Counted from the stretch's first letter, positions 12,279-27,659 are shown. The stretch: DNA of 64,000 nucleotides from Chamaecyparis obtusa (GCA_027943335.1 BSBK01005142.1:434001-498000), one strand, 5' to 3'. The notes: generated by a model from the letters alone, not told the origin. Numbers and translations: made by a program.

Positions 12279-12596
12279 GCTACAGTAGTGAAATGTTCAA
12301 ACTTGGTATGGATAAAGAAATTGTTGATAGGCATGAAAGAAGAGATCACTGAACAAGTTGTCATCTACTATGACAACACAAGTACTATCAACATATCTAA
12401 GAATCCAGTGATGCACACAAAGACCAAACACATCGTCATTATTTGGGGGAATTGGTACAAGATAAAGAGGTCAAAATGGAATATGTGAATACAAAGGAAC
12501 AACTAGCATACATATTCACTAAATCTTTACCTAAAGAAGCTCATGAATATCTGAGAGGACAATTAGGGGTTCTTCCCCTAACTAAGGCTGCCTAGT
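12279..12596 (+). pseudogene. pol: Copia RNase H of element A, 3' half
   Basis: Continuation of the split RNase H: VVKCSNLVWIKKLLIGMKEE, VIYYDNTSTINISKNPVMH (catalytic Asp region), TKTKHIVI, then a frameshift near 12440. The C-terminal signature follows as VNTKEQLAYIFTKSLPKE and YLRGQLGVLPL, ending at TAG 12593. Element C has the same tail (TSKEQLADIFTKPLSKD), which supports the assignment. Confidence 0.85.
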
Positions 12597-13061
12597 CAAG
12601 ATAGGAGCACTGCATCAAATGTGCTGCAAATAGTATCTAACAAATTGATGCAAAGAAAGGTCACACTTTAGGAGCAGCCTATAGTTGTGAAAAGTACAAC
12701 AAAGATGAGAATCAGTCATAAGCAAAGATGATAGAGGGAGACATATTGTTATTGAATTGAAAAGATGATATCTACATCTGCAGGATGTATGTTTTAGTTG
12801 CTGATTTGGCATTATTGTCAAAGAGGGAGATGAACAAGATGAAAACACATGGATAGATTTCATGGAAGATCAAGTAAGAGGGAGAGATTCAGAGGAAAGA
12901 ATGTTACTGTGTGGACAGTCATATAAGCAAGGCTAATTGATTATGTATTAGAATGAAGCTAAGGATATTATAAATATTTCTGATGGACAAATAAGTTTTG
13001 GACTGGTTGGTGATTCATGTGTTATTCATATGGTGTTGCCATCAATGCCAAAGAGGGGGAT
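12597..13061 (+). other. 3' untranslated region and polypurine tract of element A
   Basis: Non-coding. It ends in the purine tract AAAGAGGGGGA (13050-13060) directly before the 3' LTR, which primes plus-strand DNA synthesis in LTR elements. Confidence 0.8.
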
Positions 13062-14547
13062 TGTTGGAAACTACAATTGAAGCAATTTTTGTATTGTAAT
13101 TGATGTCAAACCTTAACTGGTAAGACCATTGCTATTTAAGAAAGTACTATATCTATTTGATTGTTGAGAAGGATGTGGGCAAGGTTGATAACAATAGCAC
13201 CTAAGGAAAGGTTGAGTTATCTTGATACTTCAATGAGTACTTGATTATGTGGCACAATGATAAGATAATATATTGCTTATCTAAGTAAGAATGAAGACTA
13301 AACAAGTAGGCTTAACCGAGCAAAAGTGAAGAAATCTAGTTTAAGCTGAGTGATGTTAGTGTCGACCGAGCTAGTATATGCCAAGTAAAATCAGTGTTGA
13401 CCGAACATTAGTTAACTACCGAGGAATATAGTATTAGCTGAGGAAATAGTTTTAGTGGTGACTAAGCTTCCTAGTGAAGACCGAGGAGTTGAACACAATA
13501 TTAACTGAGTATTAGTAATTTACATTTGAGGAAGAATTCAGATTCCTAGCCGACATAGTTTTATTCTAGGATTATGTAAATCATGTTGACTTTATTTATT
13601 GATTGTATGGAAGCATTTAATGCACTGTAAACCATTTTATTGTAAATCTATAAAGAGATTTGAGATGTTTCTAGAAGGATAAACAAAGAACATAAAGTTA
13701 GAAGGATTCGATGAATTTGACCTAACCCTAAGATCTATGGAGGAGATTAAGTGGCAAAAGTTGTATTGACCTAATTGAGGAAGTATTAAGGAAACCTAAG
13801 CATGAGGTTGAGAGAGAGCATGCTAGAGTTATTGTTGATGTTATTGACTCTATAAGCAAAAAAGGCTAAAGGAGAAGTGTTGTGATTGCTTGAAGGGATT
13901 TTCAAGAAGATCAGTGATAGAGATGGGAATGAATCACAGTCAGTAAGCCAACATATGTGTACGAAATTGGATATGTTATTTGCAAAGTGAGTTGTATGTT
14001 TTTAGATCAATACTACTATTACTTTATAACCATTGTATCAGTCAAAATCCTTTTAACCAAGGTTGACCTAATAGTCATTTGTATAAATCCTTTGAACAAG
14101 GTTGCATTCTAATGGAATGTATGTAAGTCCTATAACAAGGCACACTTTTAACAGAGTGGTTGAAATCCTTTAACTGGGTCACACCTGACAGTGTGTTTGT
14201 AACCTTTGATAGGGTTGTCTTTTCACATAGCTCACTTCAGAAGAGTGAAAATATCAGTAACATGTTACAAAGTGGTTTTTCCCAAATTGGGTTTCCACTA
14301 TAAATTCTGGTGTTAATGCTTGTGTGAATGTTTTGGTTTGAAAATTTCTATGTTTTGCAAGTTAGATACTATTGGATAGTGGACTGCATTGTTATATATT
14401 TATGTTATGTATTCAGTAATGACCGAGTAGTTGTTGTTTGTTAGATCTGATTTTTGGAAGAGTTTTGAAAGTTTTTTTTATACATCTGGACTTGAGAACA
14501 ACTGATTCACCCCCTCCCCCTCTCTATTTTTCTAAATCATATTAACA
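13062..14547 (+). repeat. 3' LTR of element A
   Basis: Direct repeat of 1486 bp matching 339-1815, followed by the target duplication ATAAT (14548-14552). Most differences from the 5' copy appear to be transitions when read by eye. Confidence 0.95.
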
Positions 14548-14552
14548 ATAAT

Positions 14553-16641
<2,089 letters not shown>

Positions 16642-16646
16642 TCTTC

Positions 16647-18147
16647 TGTTAGAATAATTGAGAGGGGGGGTGAATTAGTTAGATCAATTATCCCACAGTC
16701 CCAAACACAAAGATGTAACGCTTTAAACAATTTCAACAAATTCTGCAGCTCGATAACGTAAACTGTTAAACTGTTTGTGCCTTTACCGATTACTAGTTAA
16801 TTAACTCATTATGATTATCGACTAAATAAAAAATGTAGTATGTAAAGTATGATAATAAAAAAATCATCACAGAAACACATAACACAATGATTTAACATGG
16901 GAACCCTGCTAAGGTAAAAACCACCTGGGATTGGTAACCCAGAATAATTTTCACTCTTCTGAAGTGAGCTTGGTGAAGAGCCAACCCTAGTAAAGGTTAC
17001 AAACACACTGTAAGGTGTGACCTTGTTAGAGGATTTAAGACTAATAGTTAAATTTTGACCAACATTCACTATGGGGTCAACAAGATAAAAATGTACGTTC
17101 CTTGAATGACATAGGGGCATAACATAAGACGGTTAAGTCCACTTGGTTAGGATATTTTCTGTATCAATGGTTAAACTAAAATAGTAGTTGATCTGATTAC
17201 AATACAACTCAATTTGTAGATGTTTAGATCTATTCTAAGCCCATACAAATCCTCTGATCAATATATCAATTCACTTCCTCAACTTACTTTCACTTGGTAA
17301 TAGCTCTCTGACGCTCGGTTCTATTCAATAGTTCATTTCTCCTTCAACCAGTCTGATCAGGCATGCATGAAGCTATGTTCACGCAAAATCTCTGTAGTCT
17401 TCTTTCTTCTAGCATGTTTCAATAAAGAAACTCATATCTCTTATATAGATAGATAAACCATTTTCATATCAACCATCAAATTTTTTCACTTTATCATCTT
17501 CATTGATTTTGCCTCTTAAACTTTCCTCGATAGTCATGTCAATAAATCGTTTCAATTCCATCCTTTATATCTTCTTTGAATTTTGTCATCCATGGATCTC
17601 ATAAAAAACTTTATCCTCAATCTTGAAATCATAACAATTTCCAGCTCATCATTTTTTGTCGGCTAAACTAAGCATTTAATTCTTTCATCCATACTTAGTT
17701 AACAAAGAAATATGTCGGTGAATACAAGCTTGGTTAATACTATCACTCGGTATACACTACACTAGCTCAGTGCATACTGAAATTCTTCATTTACCGACCA
17801 CATTGCCTTGTGCAATTTTGCTTCCTCCTTCATAATATATTAATGCAACATAATCAAGTCATCAATATGAGATCATAGACTCATCAATAAGTTACCCAAA
17901 GTATTCCTTATCCTCATCTGTCATATCCATCTTCCTCCATGTAGATATTTCAGTTCTTCATCTTTTTCTCCCCTTTTCCAGATGTTTAGATGTTTGTAAC
18001 TAACATGATAAGTACTGTCAAAAATAGTTGACATTAATGAAAACATAATGATTGGTTTAATTATCTTACATATCATTTCAGTAACTCGGTGATCTCTAAT
18101 CACTGATCTTGAAGTCATTCAAGTATTCAATCAATTTTAGTTCATCA
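16647..18147 (-). repeat. 3' LTR of element C
   Basis: About 1.5 kb, matching 22932-24423 at very roughly nine in ten positions by eye. In element sense it begins TGATGAACTAAAA and ends CTAACA. Confidence 0.95.
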
Positions 18148-18691
18148 ATCTCTCCCTTTGGCATTGATGGCAACACAAGCAATATAAACTATGCCATACA
18201 CATACCAAACATATATTCCACAACTATTTAAGTAAATGATGTAGCTCGGTAAGCTCTCCCCAGCTTGATATTAGATATGTTTAATCACTACATTACAAAA
18301 TAGCATTACCAATGCAAACTTTCCTCTGTGGATTTGATCTTTTCAGCTCTCAGATTCCTTATGTTCTCAGCCAAAAATCTTCAAATTTTTCCCTTACTTT
18401 CTCATATTATCTCTCCCTTAGATAGATTATCTCTATTTATTGGACTCATATTGTTTATCTCTCCCTTTGACAACAATTCCAAATAAAAACATAAAGCATA
18501 CAGCTCTGCAATAGCCAAGTAACTCTCTGTTGTTTGGTGCAGACAATGTATCTCTGTATACTGATATGCAAATCTCTATTCTAGCTCCTCAAATCTTTCA
18601 CAACCTTAGACATTATCCAAAGTGTGAGCTATGTTACATCAACATGAATGATCTTCTGATAAGAATAGGATGACGCAACCTCCAGATCACA

Positions 18692-21600
18692 TTAGTGACC
18701 GGTAGATAGGGGATGGACCCCAAGTCTAGTCCTCAAGTACTCAAAAGTGTCCTTCGATAGAGGCTTGGTAAAAATATCAGCAAGTTGCTCCTTTGATGTA
18801 ACATATTCCAGTTTGACTTGCTTCTCCTGCACTTGTTCTCTTAAGTAGTGATACTTAATAGAAATATGCTTTGTCTTCAAATGCATTACAGGATTCTTAG
18901 ATATATTTATTGCACTAGTGTTGTCACAATATATAAACACCGGCTCAGTGATTACCTCATTCATCCCTTCCAACACTTGTTTGATATAAGAAATGTTTGA
19001 ACAGTTTGTAGCAGCAACAACATATTCTACTTTGGTAGTAGACTGAGAAATACAAGGTTGTTTCTTACTTTTCTAAGTTACAAGTCTTTCACCAAAGAAA
19101 AATTCTCCTTTAGTTGTGCTCTTTCTATCATCTATATTTTCAACCCAATTTGTGTTAGTGTAAACTCTTAGTTCAAATTTTCCTTCCTTAGGATACCATA
19201 AACCATAATCCTCTATTTTCTTCAGGTATCTCAAGATTATTTTCACTGCAACCATATGTGAATCCTTAGGATTTGTAGAAAATCTAGCAACAATCCCCAT
19301 TGCATGTGCAATATCAGGCCTACTGAGTACTACATACATCAGTTTACCAATCATAGATCGGTGCAATGTCTGATTTACCTATATAGATTCATCATATTTA
19401 GTTAATTTGTAGCCCATGACCATCATTGTTCCTACTGATTTAGCATCTTACATGCCAAATGTTCTCAATAATTCCTTTATGTACTTTGATTGTGTGATGA
19501 AAATTCCATCATTATACTGAATAACCTGCAAGCCTAGAAAGAATTTAATCTCTCCAAACATTGACATTTCAAATTCCTTTCTCATCTAATCAACAAGTGA
19601 TTTAAAAATATGATCTTGTCCTCCAAAAATTATATCATCCACAAATATTTCAGCAATCAAAATAGTATCATCAGATCCTCCTTTCATGTACAAATTATTG
19701 TTTTCACTAGTTCTTACAAAACTAATACTTAAAAGATAAGTATGTAACCTTTCATACCATGCTCTAGGTGCTTTCTTTAAACCATATAAAGCTTTATGCA
19801 GTCTACATACCATGTATTTCTGTTCTGAATCAACAAACCCTTCTGGTTGTTCTATGTAGACCTCCTCTTCTAGTATTCCATTCAGAAATGTTGACTTGAC
19901 ATCCATTTGATAGACTTTAAATTCCTTTTGTGTAGCATATGCAAGTAACATGTGGACTCCTAGTCTAGCAACAGGTGCAAAGGTTTCACCATAATCCTTA
20001 CCTTCTTCTTGTGCATATCCCTTGCAAACAAGTCTAGCTTTGTTTCTTATAACCTCTCCATTTTCATTCAGCTTATTTATGAAAATCCATTTAGTACCGA
20101 TAACATTTTTATCTTTTGGTCTAGGTACTAAAGTCCATGTCTTGTTTTTTTCAATTTGTTCTATCTCTTCATTCATTGCATTGATCCATTCATCATTCTC
20201 AAGTGCAACCTTGACATTATTCATTTCAAACTCACAAACTAAGCATACATTTTGTCTTAACTTACTTCTTGTCAGTATCCCAGCTTGCTTATCTCCAATG
20301 ATTTGGTTCTCAGGATGATGCCTTCTGAGAAATCTTGCTAGCACTTGATCTCTTCTTTGTTCTTCATTTAGTTCAGGTTCATTTTCTTGCTCAACAACTT
20401 CTTCATGTTCCTTGGTGTTATTTTCCTGATGCTCGGTCGACTCAGCCTACGACTTTGGTAGGTACTCTATATGTTCAACATAAAAAAATCTACCATAGTC
20501 TTTTGGCTCCTTATTGCTTTCCTCATCATTTTTATCAGCAAATTCATCAACTCTGACATTAGCACTTTCAATCATCTTATTAGTAACCTTATTCAGACAC
20601 TTGTAAGCTTTACTTTTAGTAGAATATCCAAAAAATATTCCCTCATCCCCTTTAGAGTCAAATTTATCATTCCTATTATCTTTCAGAATAAAACATTTAC
20701 TACCAAAAATTCTGAAGTAACTTACACTCGGTTTGTATCCAAACCATAACTTGTAGGGTGTTTTGTTTGTGTCTTTTTTCAATTGTACTCGGTTCAAGAC
20801 ACATATAGTTGTGCTGACTACTTCTCTCTAGTACATTTGTGTAACATTCTTTTCTATCATCAGTGTTCTTGCACAATCAACAATTCATCTGTTTCTCCTT
20901 TCAAGAATCCCATTTTGCTGCGGCGTTCTAGGTGTAGAAACTTGTCTTTTAATGCCATACTTGTTACAATAGTTAGTGAATTCATCAAAAATAAAATCAC
21001 CACCTCTATCAGACCTCAAGCATGTTAGTTCTTTCCTGGTTTCTTTTTCAACTTTTTCTTTATACCATTTAAACATCTTAAATGCCTTAGATTTCTCTTT
21101 TAAAAACATGATAGTCATCAATCTAGTGTAATCATCAACAAACAAAATAAAGTATCTATCACCATAGTAGCTTTGAGCTCTCATGGGACCACATAGGTCG
21201 GTGTGAACTAACTCCAAGATTCTTTTTGTTGAATAATCTTTACTCTTAAAACTAGATTTTGTCATCTTCCTTTTCTAACATTCATGACACATAACATGAT
21301 CTGGTTTAGTTAGGCTAGGCAATCCTCTAACTTTTTTCTTTCTACTGATCTTAATCATGTTATCAGAATTTACATGACATAATCTTTTATGCCATAACCA
21401 TGCATCCTCATTTTTCACCAGTAAATAAGAAGTCTCAGCATTTTCAAGATAAAATAAGTTACCTTTTGATTGTCCTCTTGTTCCAACAAGCTTTCCACTT
21501 TCGTCAAATATCTTTACCTTCTTGCTTCCAAAATCCACTCGGTGACTTGAGTTGTTAAGTTGTGCCACACGTAGAAAATTGTAATTCAGTCCTTTTACCC

Positions 21601-22867
21601 AATAAGAATTATCACATCTAATATTATCATTTGTTAATAAAGACCCTTTTCCTTTAACCATGCAAGGTGTATCATTACCCATTTTTACTGAACCTCCATT
21701 ATAGTGCTCAAGATGATCAAACTTTTCTTCATCACTAGTCATGTGATGTGTACAACCACTATCAATGATCCATGTATCATTTTTACTAACTTTAAAAAAG
21801 AGTGCTATTTCTACATACCTTTCCTCTTCCTTAGAATCATCTTTCATCACAACAAATACTACCTCAACATCATCATCAACATCGATATCTGTATCATTCT
21901 CTCCAATAAAGTAACGTACCTTTTTGCCTTTATCCCTGTGATTTCAGTTGTCTCTATTGTAATGTCGGTAACCTCTATTGTTTCTCCTCCCATAGCTTCC
22001 ATCACCAGATCGGTCTTTATCTTTATCTTCCTCTTTCATGTTTGGGCATCTAGCAGCAATATGGCCAACTTCATTACAGTTAAAACATGCTAATGGTAAT
22101 TTTCCCTTATATCTACCTTTACCTTTAGGCAGTCTCTAGGCTATAAGAGCTTCACGTTCATCAAGCTCATCATCAGTATTACTATCACTATCATTCCTTA
22201 TATTATGTCTATTGCTAGATTTACCGATCGTCAGAGAAGACATAAAAGAAGACTCAACAAACAGTACAACACTATTATCAAAATTGTTCAACTCAAAGGT
22301 TGTTAACTTACCAAGCAAACTATCAAGAGTAAGAGTGCTGCCAGGTGTAGACCTCATTTCATGTATAGCAGATATTCTGATTGCATAAGCAGGCAACAAG
22401 GTTCTCAAAATTTTACTTATCACAATACCCTCCTCAATTGTTCTACCAGCTACACAAATAGCTTTAACTACCTCTTTAATTTAGTTTGTGTACTGTACTA
22501 TGTTTTCTCCTTCCTTCATTTTCATGTCATTAAATCTACCTCTCAAGCTTTTAGCTCTGGCTCTCATCACATTTTCATCACCACCATGTATTAGGGCAAG
22601 TTTCTCCCACATTTCCTTTGAAGTAGTGTAATCCTTGATGTCTTGAAATTTAGCATCACTAAAAGCAACAACTATCTCTATCATAGTGATATTGTGTTCT
22701 TGTCGGTCTCTTAACTGATCAAGAGTCAAAGGACCAGGTGGTTGTATATAGCCATTCTCCAGTAAAGATATAGAAGATTCTCCAATTTCAGATAGATGAA
22801 GTCTCATCCGACTTTGCCATGTACTAAAGTTGTCCTTGTTCAACTTCGACACTTCCCTCTTATACAT
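18692..22867 (-). pseudogene. gag-pol: Copia gag-pol polyprotein of element C (one frame, 11 stops)
   Basis: One minus-strand frame of 1392 codons including the terminal stop at 18692. The start MYKREVSKLNKDNF at 22867 lies just inside the primer site. Gag contains DIKDYTTSKEMWEKL and the zinc knuckle CFNCNEVGHIAARC (22046-22087). Protease has WIIDSGCTHHM (near 21770-21740). Integrase keeps its triad in VHTDLCGPM, LRSDRGGDF and GILERRNR (21200-20885). RT keeps [35 protein letters not shown] and [10 protein letters not shown] (20220-19610). RNase H has VYTNTNWVENIDDRKS, where element A has NDADW (here Asp to Thr), and YCDNTSAINISKNPV. In-frame stops start at 22481, 22136, 21944, 21275, 20885, 20828, 20447, 19586, 19448, 19379 and 19073. 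I see no frameshift. Confidence 0.93.
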
Positions 22868-22917
22868 CTTGTAATCTTTTTACTTAAGTCCTTAAAAATC
22901 TGTTCCAAGTAACCAAC

Positions 22918-22929
22918 GCTCTAATACCA
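22918..22929 (-). other. Primer-binding site of element C
   Basis: On the minus strand it reads TGGTATTAGAGC, the initiator Met-tRNA type with one C to T change, two bases inside the 5' LTR. Confidence 0.88.
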
Positions 22930-22931
22930 AT

Positions 22932-24423
22932 TGTTAGAATAACTTAGAGGGTGGGTGAATCAGTTAGATGAGTTATCTCACAGTCCCAAATACAAAGATG
23001 TAACACTTAAAACAATTTCAACAAATTCTATAGCTTGGTAACATAAAGTGTTAAACTATTAGTGCCTTTATTGATTACTAGTTAATTAACTCGCTGTGAT
23101 TATCGACTAAATAAAAAATGCAATATGTAAAGTATGACAATAAAACAATCATCACAGAAACACATAACACAATGATTTAATATGGAAACCCTGCTAAGGG
23201 AAAAACCACCTAGGCCAAAATAATTTTCACTCTTCTAAAGTGAGCTTAGTGAAGAGCCAATCCTATTAAAGGTTACAAACATATTGTTAGGTGTGACCTT
23301 GTTAGAGGATTTAAGACTAACAGTTAACTTTGGACCAGCATTCACTATGGGGTCAATAAGATAACAATGTACATTCCTTGAATGACATAAGGGCATAACA
23401 TAAGATGGTTAAGTCCACTCGGTTAGGATATTTTCTGTATTAGTGGTTAAATTGAAATAGTAGTTGATCTTATTACAATATAGCTCAATTTGTAGATGTT
23501 CAGATCTATTCTAAGCCCATACAAATCCTTTGATCAATATATCAATTCACTTCCTCAACTTACTTTCATTCGGTAATAGCTCTTTGACGCTTGGTTCTGT
23601 TTAATAGTTTGGTTCTCCTTCAACCAGTCTAATCAGGCATGCATGAAGCTATGTTCATGTGAAATCTCTGCAGTCTTCTTTCTTCCAACATGTTTCAATA
23701 AAGAAACTCATATCTCTTATATAGACAGATAAACCATTTTCATATCAACCATCTAATTTTTTCGCTTAATCATCTTCGTTGATTTTTCCTCTTAAACTTT
23801 CCTCTCCAGTTGTGTCAATAACTCATTTCAATTCCATCCTTTAGATCTTCTTCAAATTTTTCCATTCGTGGATCTCATAACAAACTTTATCCTCAATCTC
23901 AAAATCATAACAATTTCTAGCTCATCATTTTCTATTAGCTAAACTAAACATTTAATTATTTCATCCATACTCAGTTAACAAAGAAATGCGTCAGTGAATA
24001 CAAGCTCAGTTAATACTATCGCTCGGTATACACTACACTGGCTCAGTGCATACTGAAATTCTTCAATTACTAACCACATTGCCTTGTGGAATTTTGCTTC
24101 CTCCTTCATAATAGATTAATGTAACATAATCAAGTCATCAATATGAGATCATAGACTCATCAATAAGTTACACAAAGTATTATTTATCCTCATCTGTCAT
24201 ATCCATCTTCCTCCATGTAGATATCTCAGTTCTTCATCTTTTTCTCCCCTATTCCAGATGTTTAGATATTTGTAACTAACATGATAAGTACTATCAAAAC
24301 TAGTTGACATTAATGACAACATAATGATTGATTTAATTATCTTACATATCATTTCAGTAACTTGGTGATCTCTAATCATTGATCTTCAAGTCATTCAGGT
24401 ATTCAATCAATTGTAGTTCATCA
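22932..24423 (-). repeat. 5' LTR of element C
   Basis: 1492 bp, partner of 16647-18147. It carries several CTCGGT/CTTGGT words on the plus strand (ACCGAG in element sense), as does its partner. Confidence 0.95.
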
Positions 24424-24428
24424 TCTTC

Positions 24429-25120
24429 TTCCTATTTTTTGGGTACTCCATTCCATTCCAATCTAGAAGTGGCCAAAGCAACAAAGGAGGTTGAGAGAGT
24501 AGGAGTACCCAAGTGAGTTCTTGTTTCTCTGCTAGCTACATATAAAATTTAACCTTGTGAATTGTCACATGATAGTTGAAAAGGGAGTGAGGTTTATTTT
24601 CTTATCAATTCATTAGATAACTCTTTCCACATATTTGGCTCATGTATGAGCACCTTCCTACCATAAGATTTTACCTTTAGTGTAAACATATCAAATTTTT
24701 CTTTCCTATTTTGCAGAACTTCCCTTCATACCTATGGTATGTTCATCAAGACAAACAAATTATTAAGAATGCCATCAAGGTTGTTGGACTCTTGAAGTCC
24801 TAGTGTTGTAGACTTTTCCATCTCTTTATATATCTGAACCTAATCCCCTCTATTTCCTTTATTGAACATATAAGAGCACAATGCCCTTACATGAAGATCA
24901 CTGACATATAATAAAATATTCTAGTCTAGATTATGCAAATAAAACTCACAAATTGCATTTTGCAACTCATTGGAGAATTCTAAAAAAAATATTCCTTAGC
25001 AGTTATATAGTCCTAAAACATAAGCACCCTTAATTAGGTGCTCGTTTTAGCCTCATTTTAGTATGTATGAGTTCCCACATTGATTTCACGTAATCCTAAA
25101 ACTTATTGGACCATAAAATT
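24429..25120. other. Spacer between elements C and D, no gene seen
   Basis: AT-rich, with no reading frame or repeat I can recognise. Confidence 0.55.
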
Positions 25121-25500
25121 TGTTAGAGTAATAAGTTGTTTTCTTATTAATTAAATCATATTGTTTTAATTACTAAGTCACTTATTATCTCTTTCTACTT
25201 AAGCTAAAATTTAGGCATATAATAATTAATTGCTTTATTAATTATTATTGTGCAACCTAGGTTTCACCCTTTTAGGGTTTTGATCTCCTTTTATAAGGAT
25301 TGATTTCCTCTTGTTTTCATAACTAATTATTGAGAAACATTCATTTTATTGAATTGTAACTTTTATTTTTGCACATCAGGAATGTCTCCTTTTTCATGGA
25401 TCCATGCGTTTTGGCCTCTCTAGCTTCTTGCTGCTCTCTCTTTCTGTGACAGGTGTTTGCATGCAGGTGTTCTTGGGAGTTGTGGGCTATTTTATCATCA
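25121..25500 (+). repeat. 5' LTR of element D
   Basis: 380 bp, TG...CA, with a TATA-like TATAAGG at 25292-25298. Confidence 0.93.
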
Positions 25501-25924
25501 ACTCCAATATGGTATCAGAGCTTCAAATCTATTTTCCCTTGTCCTCTTCCTGAGAGATTCAACCGTCTTCGTCAGATCTGCAGTTTCAAAGGGTTTTTTG
25601 TTGGATCTGGGGGGACCTCTCTTTCTAGTCATCTTGGCTTCAAATGGACCTCACAGTTGTGTTCTGAGAACCCAAGAACCCCTAGATCCATATAAAGTTT
25701 ATCCATTTTGGACAAAGTTGGAATATGTGGCAAATTTTTTGTGCAATCGGTTTCGACACGAATCTCATGGAGGTCACTAGTATTTTGGAGCATTTTTGGG
25801 TCAAACAAATGTCACCGTTGAGCTCGTGGTGGCCCAAAACCCCCAGATCCATATAAGGCACACCCGATTCAGACGTTGTTGCATTCAAAGACAAATTTTT
25901 TGCATGTCAGACCGTACGACCATG

Positions 25925-26110
25925 GCACACAAATCAAGGCAAGAATTATACCACCCTGACATGCAAATCAAGACAAAAATTTTTCTGGCCTTGCATGTAA
26001 ATCAAGGTAAAAATTTCACTTTCTTAGCATGCAAATCGAGGCAAAAATTGAATGCCTTGGTGCACAAATCAAGTCAAAAGCCGTACAACCTGACACACAT
26101 CCCGAGGTGC
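25925..26110 (+). repeat. Minisatellite in the interior of element D
   Basis: Four to five imperfect copies of a unit of about 35-45 bp built on GCAAATCAAGGCAAAAATT, varying as CAAATCAAGACAAAAATT and so on. Confidence 0.75.
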
Positions 26111-27312
26111 GCATGTGATTTTAATTTTTTTTTGCGACGATGGCCATTTGGTTGTCAAATTTAAGCCCATACCAGATGCAGTCTCAGCCCCTAGTCATAT
26201 GGCGACCAGGGGCCCAATTTTTTAACCTCGAGGGCCTTTTTGCAGTGATGGTCATACGACCGTCAATTTTAATGCCATGAAGTTTTGATGTTAGCACATG
26301 TTAGCACCCCAGAGACCATTTTTTGGGTCCATCTACATACCTTTGGTTTTTTGCTCATAACTTTGAGCATACAGTGTTGAAATTAGTAAAATGAGATATC
26401 GTCAAAAAGCTCATTCCGAGGTCTATTCAGATCTAGAGGTCTGAGTTTCTGATTTTGCTTTTTGGATCGTGGTTTTTACTGTCAAAGCTAAATGTTCAAT
26501 TTTGTACTCCAGGAACTCTATCTTGCGCATCTAGACTCCATTTTGGAAAAATGATATATCATTGGAAAACTTGTTCTAAGACCCTTCCAATTCTATGAGT
26601 CATTTTTCTATATTACGCTTCAGGTATATTTTATTTAATTTATTGCATTTTTGCAATCTGGTGGATATCTTGGATGTTTTAGGTCCTAGGATCTTTTCCT
26701 TTTGTGGAATAACTCATCTTTGGCTGTTATTTTATTTCAGAAGCCTTCTCTCTTCTTTGAGTAGTGTATACTTTACTTTTGTTGCATTCTTTTATGCACA
26801 CACACTGAGATAAAGTGTCATTCTATTGCATGTATGGGATCTTGCACATGTTCGTGCTCTATGTACTCATACTCCATTATAAAGTGTCAGGGGAGGTTTG
26901 ATATTTGCCTTTGTTTTTTATCTACTTTTGTCATGTGAGCGTTCCTCCAAAAAAATTAGCCTCAGGTATCTTTATATGTGTTTGTACTCTCTTTGCGCCT
27001 TCGATGTTTCAGATTCTTCTTCATCATGCAGTTCATATTGGATGATCTTTTCAGTGTACCTATCATTACTCCCTTGTCAGCATTATGAGGGGGATTCTAC
27101 TATTGGTTCTACTACTTCCTTGGTTCGATAGAGTGAGCCATGTATTTAGTATTTATTCCTATGTACTAGGTGGATGTAATGGCTGGGTACCTATGCATTC
27201 CAGTGAGATGAATCATTTACCATATGGACACTCTTCTCTTTCCTATTTTTGGATGCACTCTTCTAGCTTTAATTGATCATCTCTTCAGACTTTCAGTGTT
27301 TTTATGCCATTT

Positions 27313-27475
27313 GTATCTTCGAGTTCAGACGCTTGCCTTTGTTTGCCTCTTAATTTGAGTAGTGTCATTTGAGGGCACTCGTGCAGATTATAATATTCTG
27401 TATCTTCGACTTCAGTTGTTTGCCTCCTGATTCGAGTAGTGTTATTTGAGGGCACTCATGCAGATTACAGTCTTC
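27313..27475 (+). repeat. Tandem duplication of about 87 bp in element D
   Basis: Two copies both start GTATCTTCGA(G/C)TTCAG (27313 and 27400) and both end GGGCACTC(G/A)TGCAGATTA, with a few substitutions between them. Confidence 0.85.
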
Positions 27476-27659
27476 TCTACCTAGTCATATTTTAGTGGAG
27501 GATCTTCAAATCATCAGTTACTTCTTGACAGAGTTTTTAGCTTCTTGCTTCAGTGATGTTGTACACGTTCATCTTTGTTCCTATTTTCTAGAACATTTTT
27601 GGTTTTGGAGGCTTGTTCAGTCCTTTAGACTAGTCTTCGTCTCTTTTTAGAGTAGAGTT

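Larger units (their letters stand above)
339..14547 (+). mobile_element. Copia LTR retrotransposon A (complete, decayed, hosts nested B)
   Basis: The two long direct repeats at 339-1815 and 13062-14547 both start TGTTGGAAACT and end ACA. The element is flanked by a perfect 5-bp target duplication ATAAT (334-338 and 14548-14552). A primer site TGGTATCAGAGTT at 1818-1830 matches initiator Met-tRNA priming, as is usual in Copia. A purine tract AAAGAGGGGGA precedes the 3' LTR. The internal order is gag, protease, integrase, RT, RNase H, which is the Copia order. The 14.2-kb size is due to nested element B (5807-12278) inside the RNase H; without it A is about 7.7 kb. Frameshifts and many stop codons make it non-functional. 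Confidence 0.95.
16647..24423 (-). mobile_element. Copia LTR retrotransposon C (complete, minus strand)
   Basis: LTRs lie at 16647-18147 and 22932-24423. A perfect 5-bp target duplication TCTTC flanks them (16642-16646 and 24424-24428). On the minus strand the primer site TGGTATTAGAGC (22918-22929) follows the 5' LTR, and the purine tract GCCAAAGGGAGAGAT (18148-18162) precedes the 3' LTR. The single coding frame runs 22867 to 18692 in the order gag, protease, integrase, RT, RNase H. Its proteins resemble those of element A, but its LTRs do not. It is non-functional because of in-frame stops. Confidence 0.96.

Noticed and set aside
20022..22600. Plus-strand open frames over the Copia C polyprotein
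   Set aside because: They are shadows of the minus-strand gag-pol frame, with no similarity of their own.
18692..22867. Recoded or read-through stop codons as regulation of gag-pol
   Set aside because: All three stop codons occur, at 11 scattered places inside domains. This is decay, not a single gag-pol read-through site.
25453..26164. Plus-strand open frames in the interior of D
   Set aside because: They run through the primer site and a minisatellite, and match no gag or pol region.
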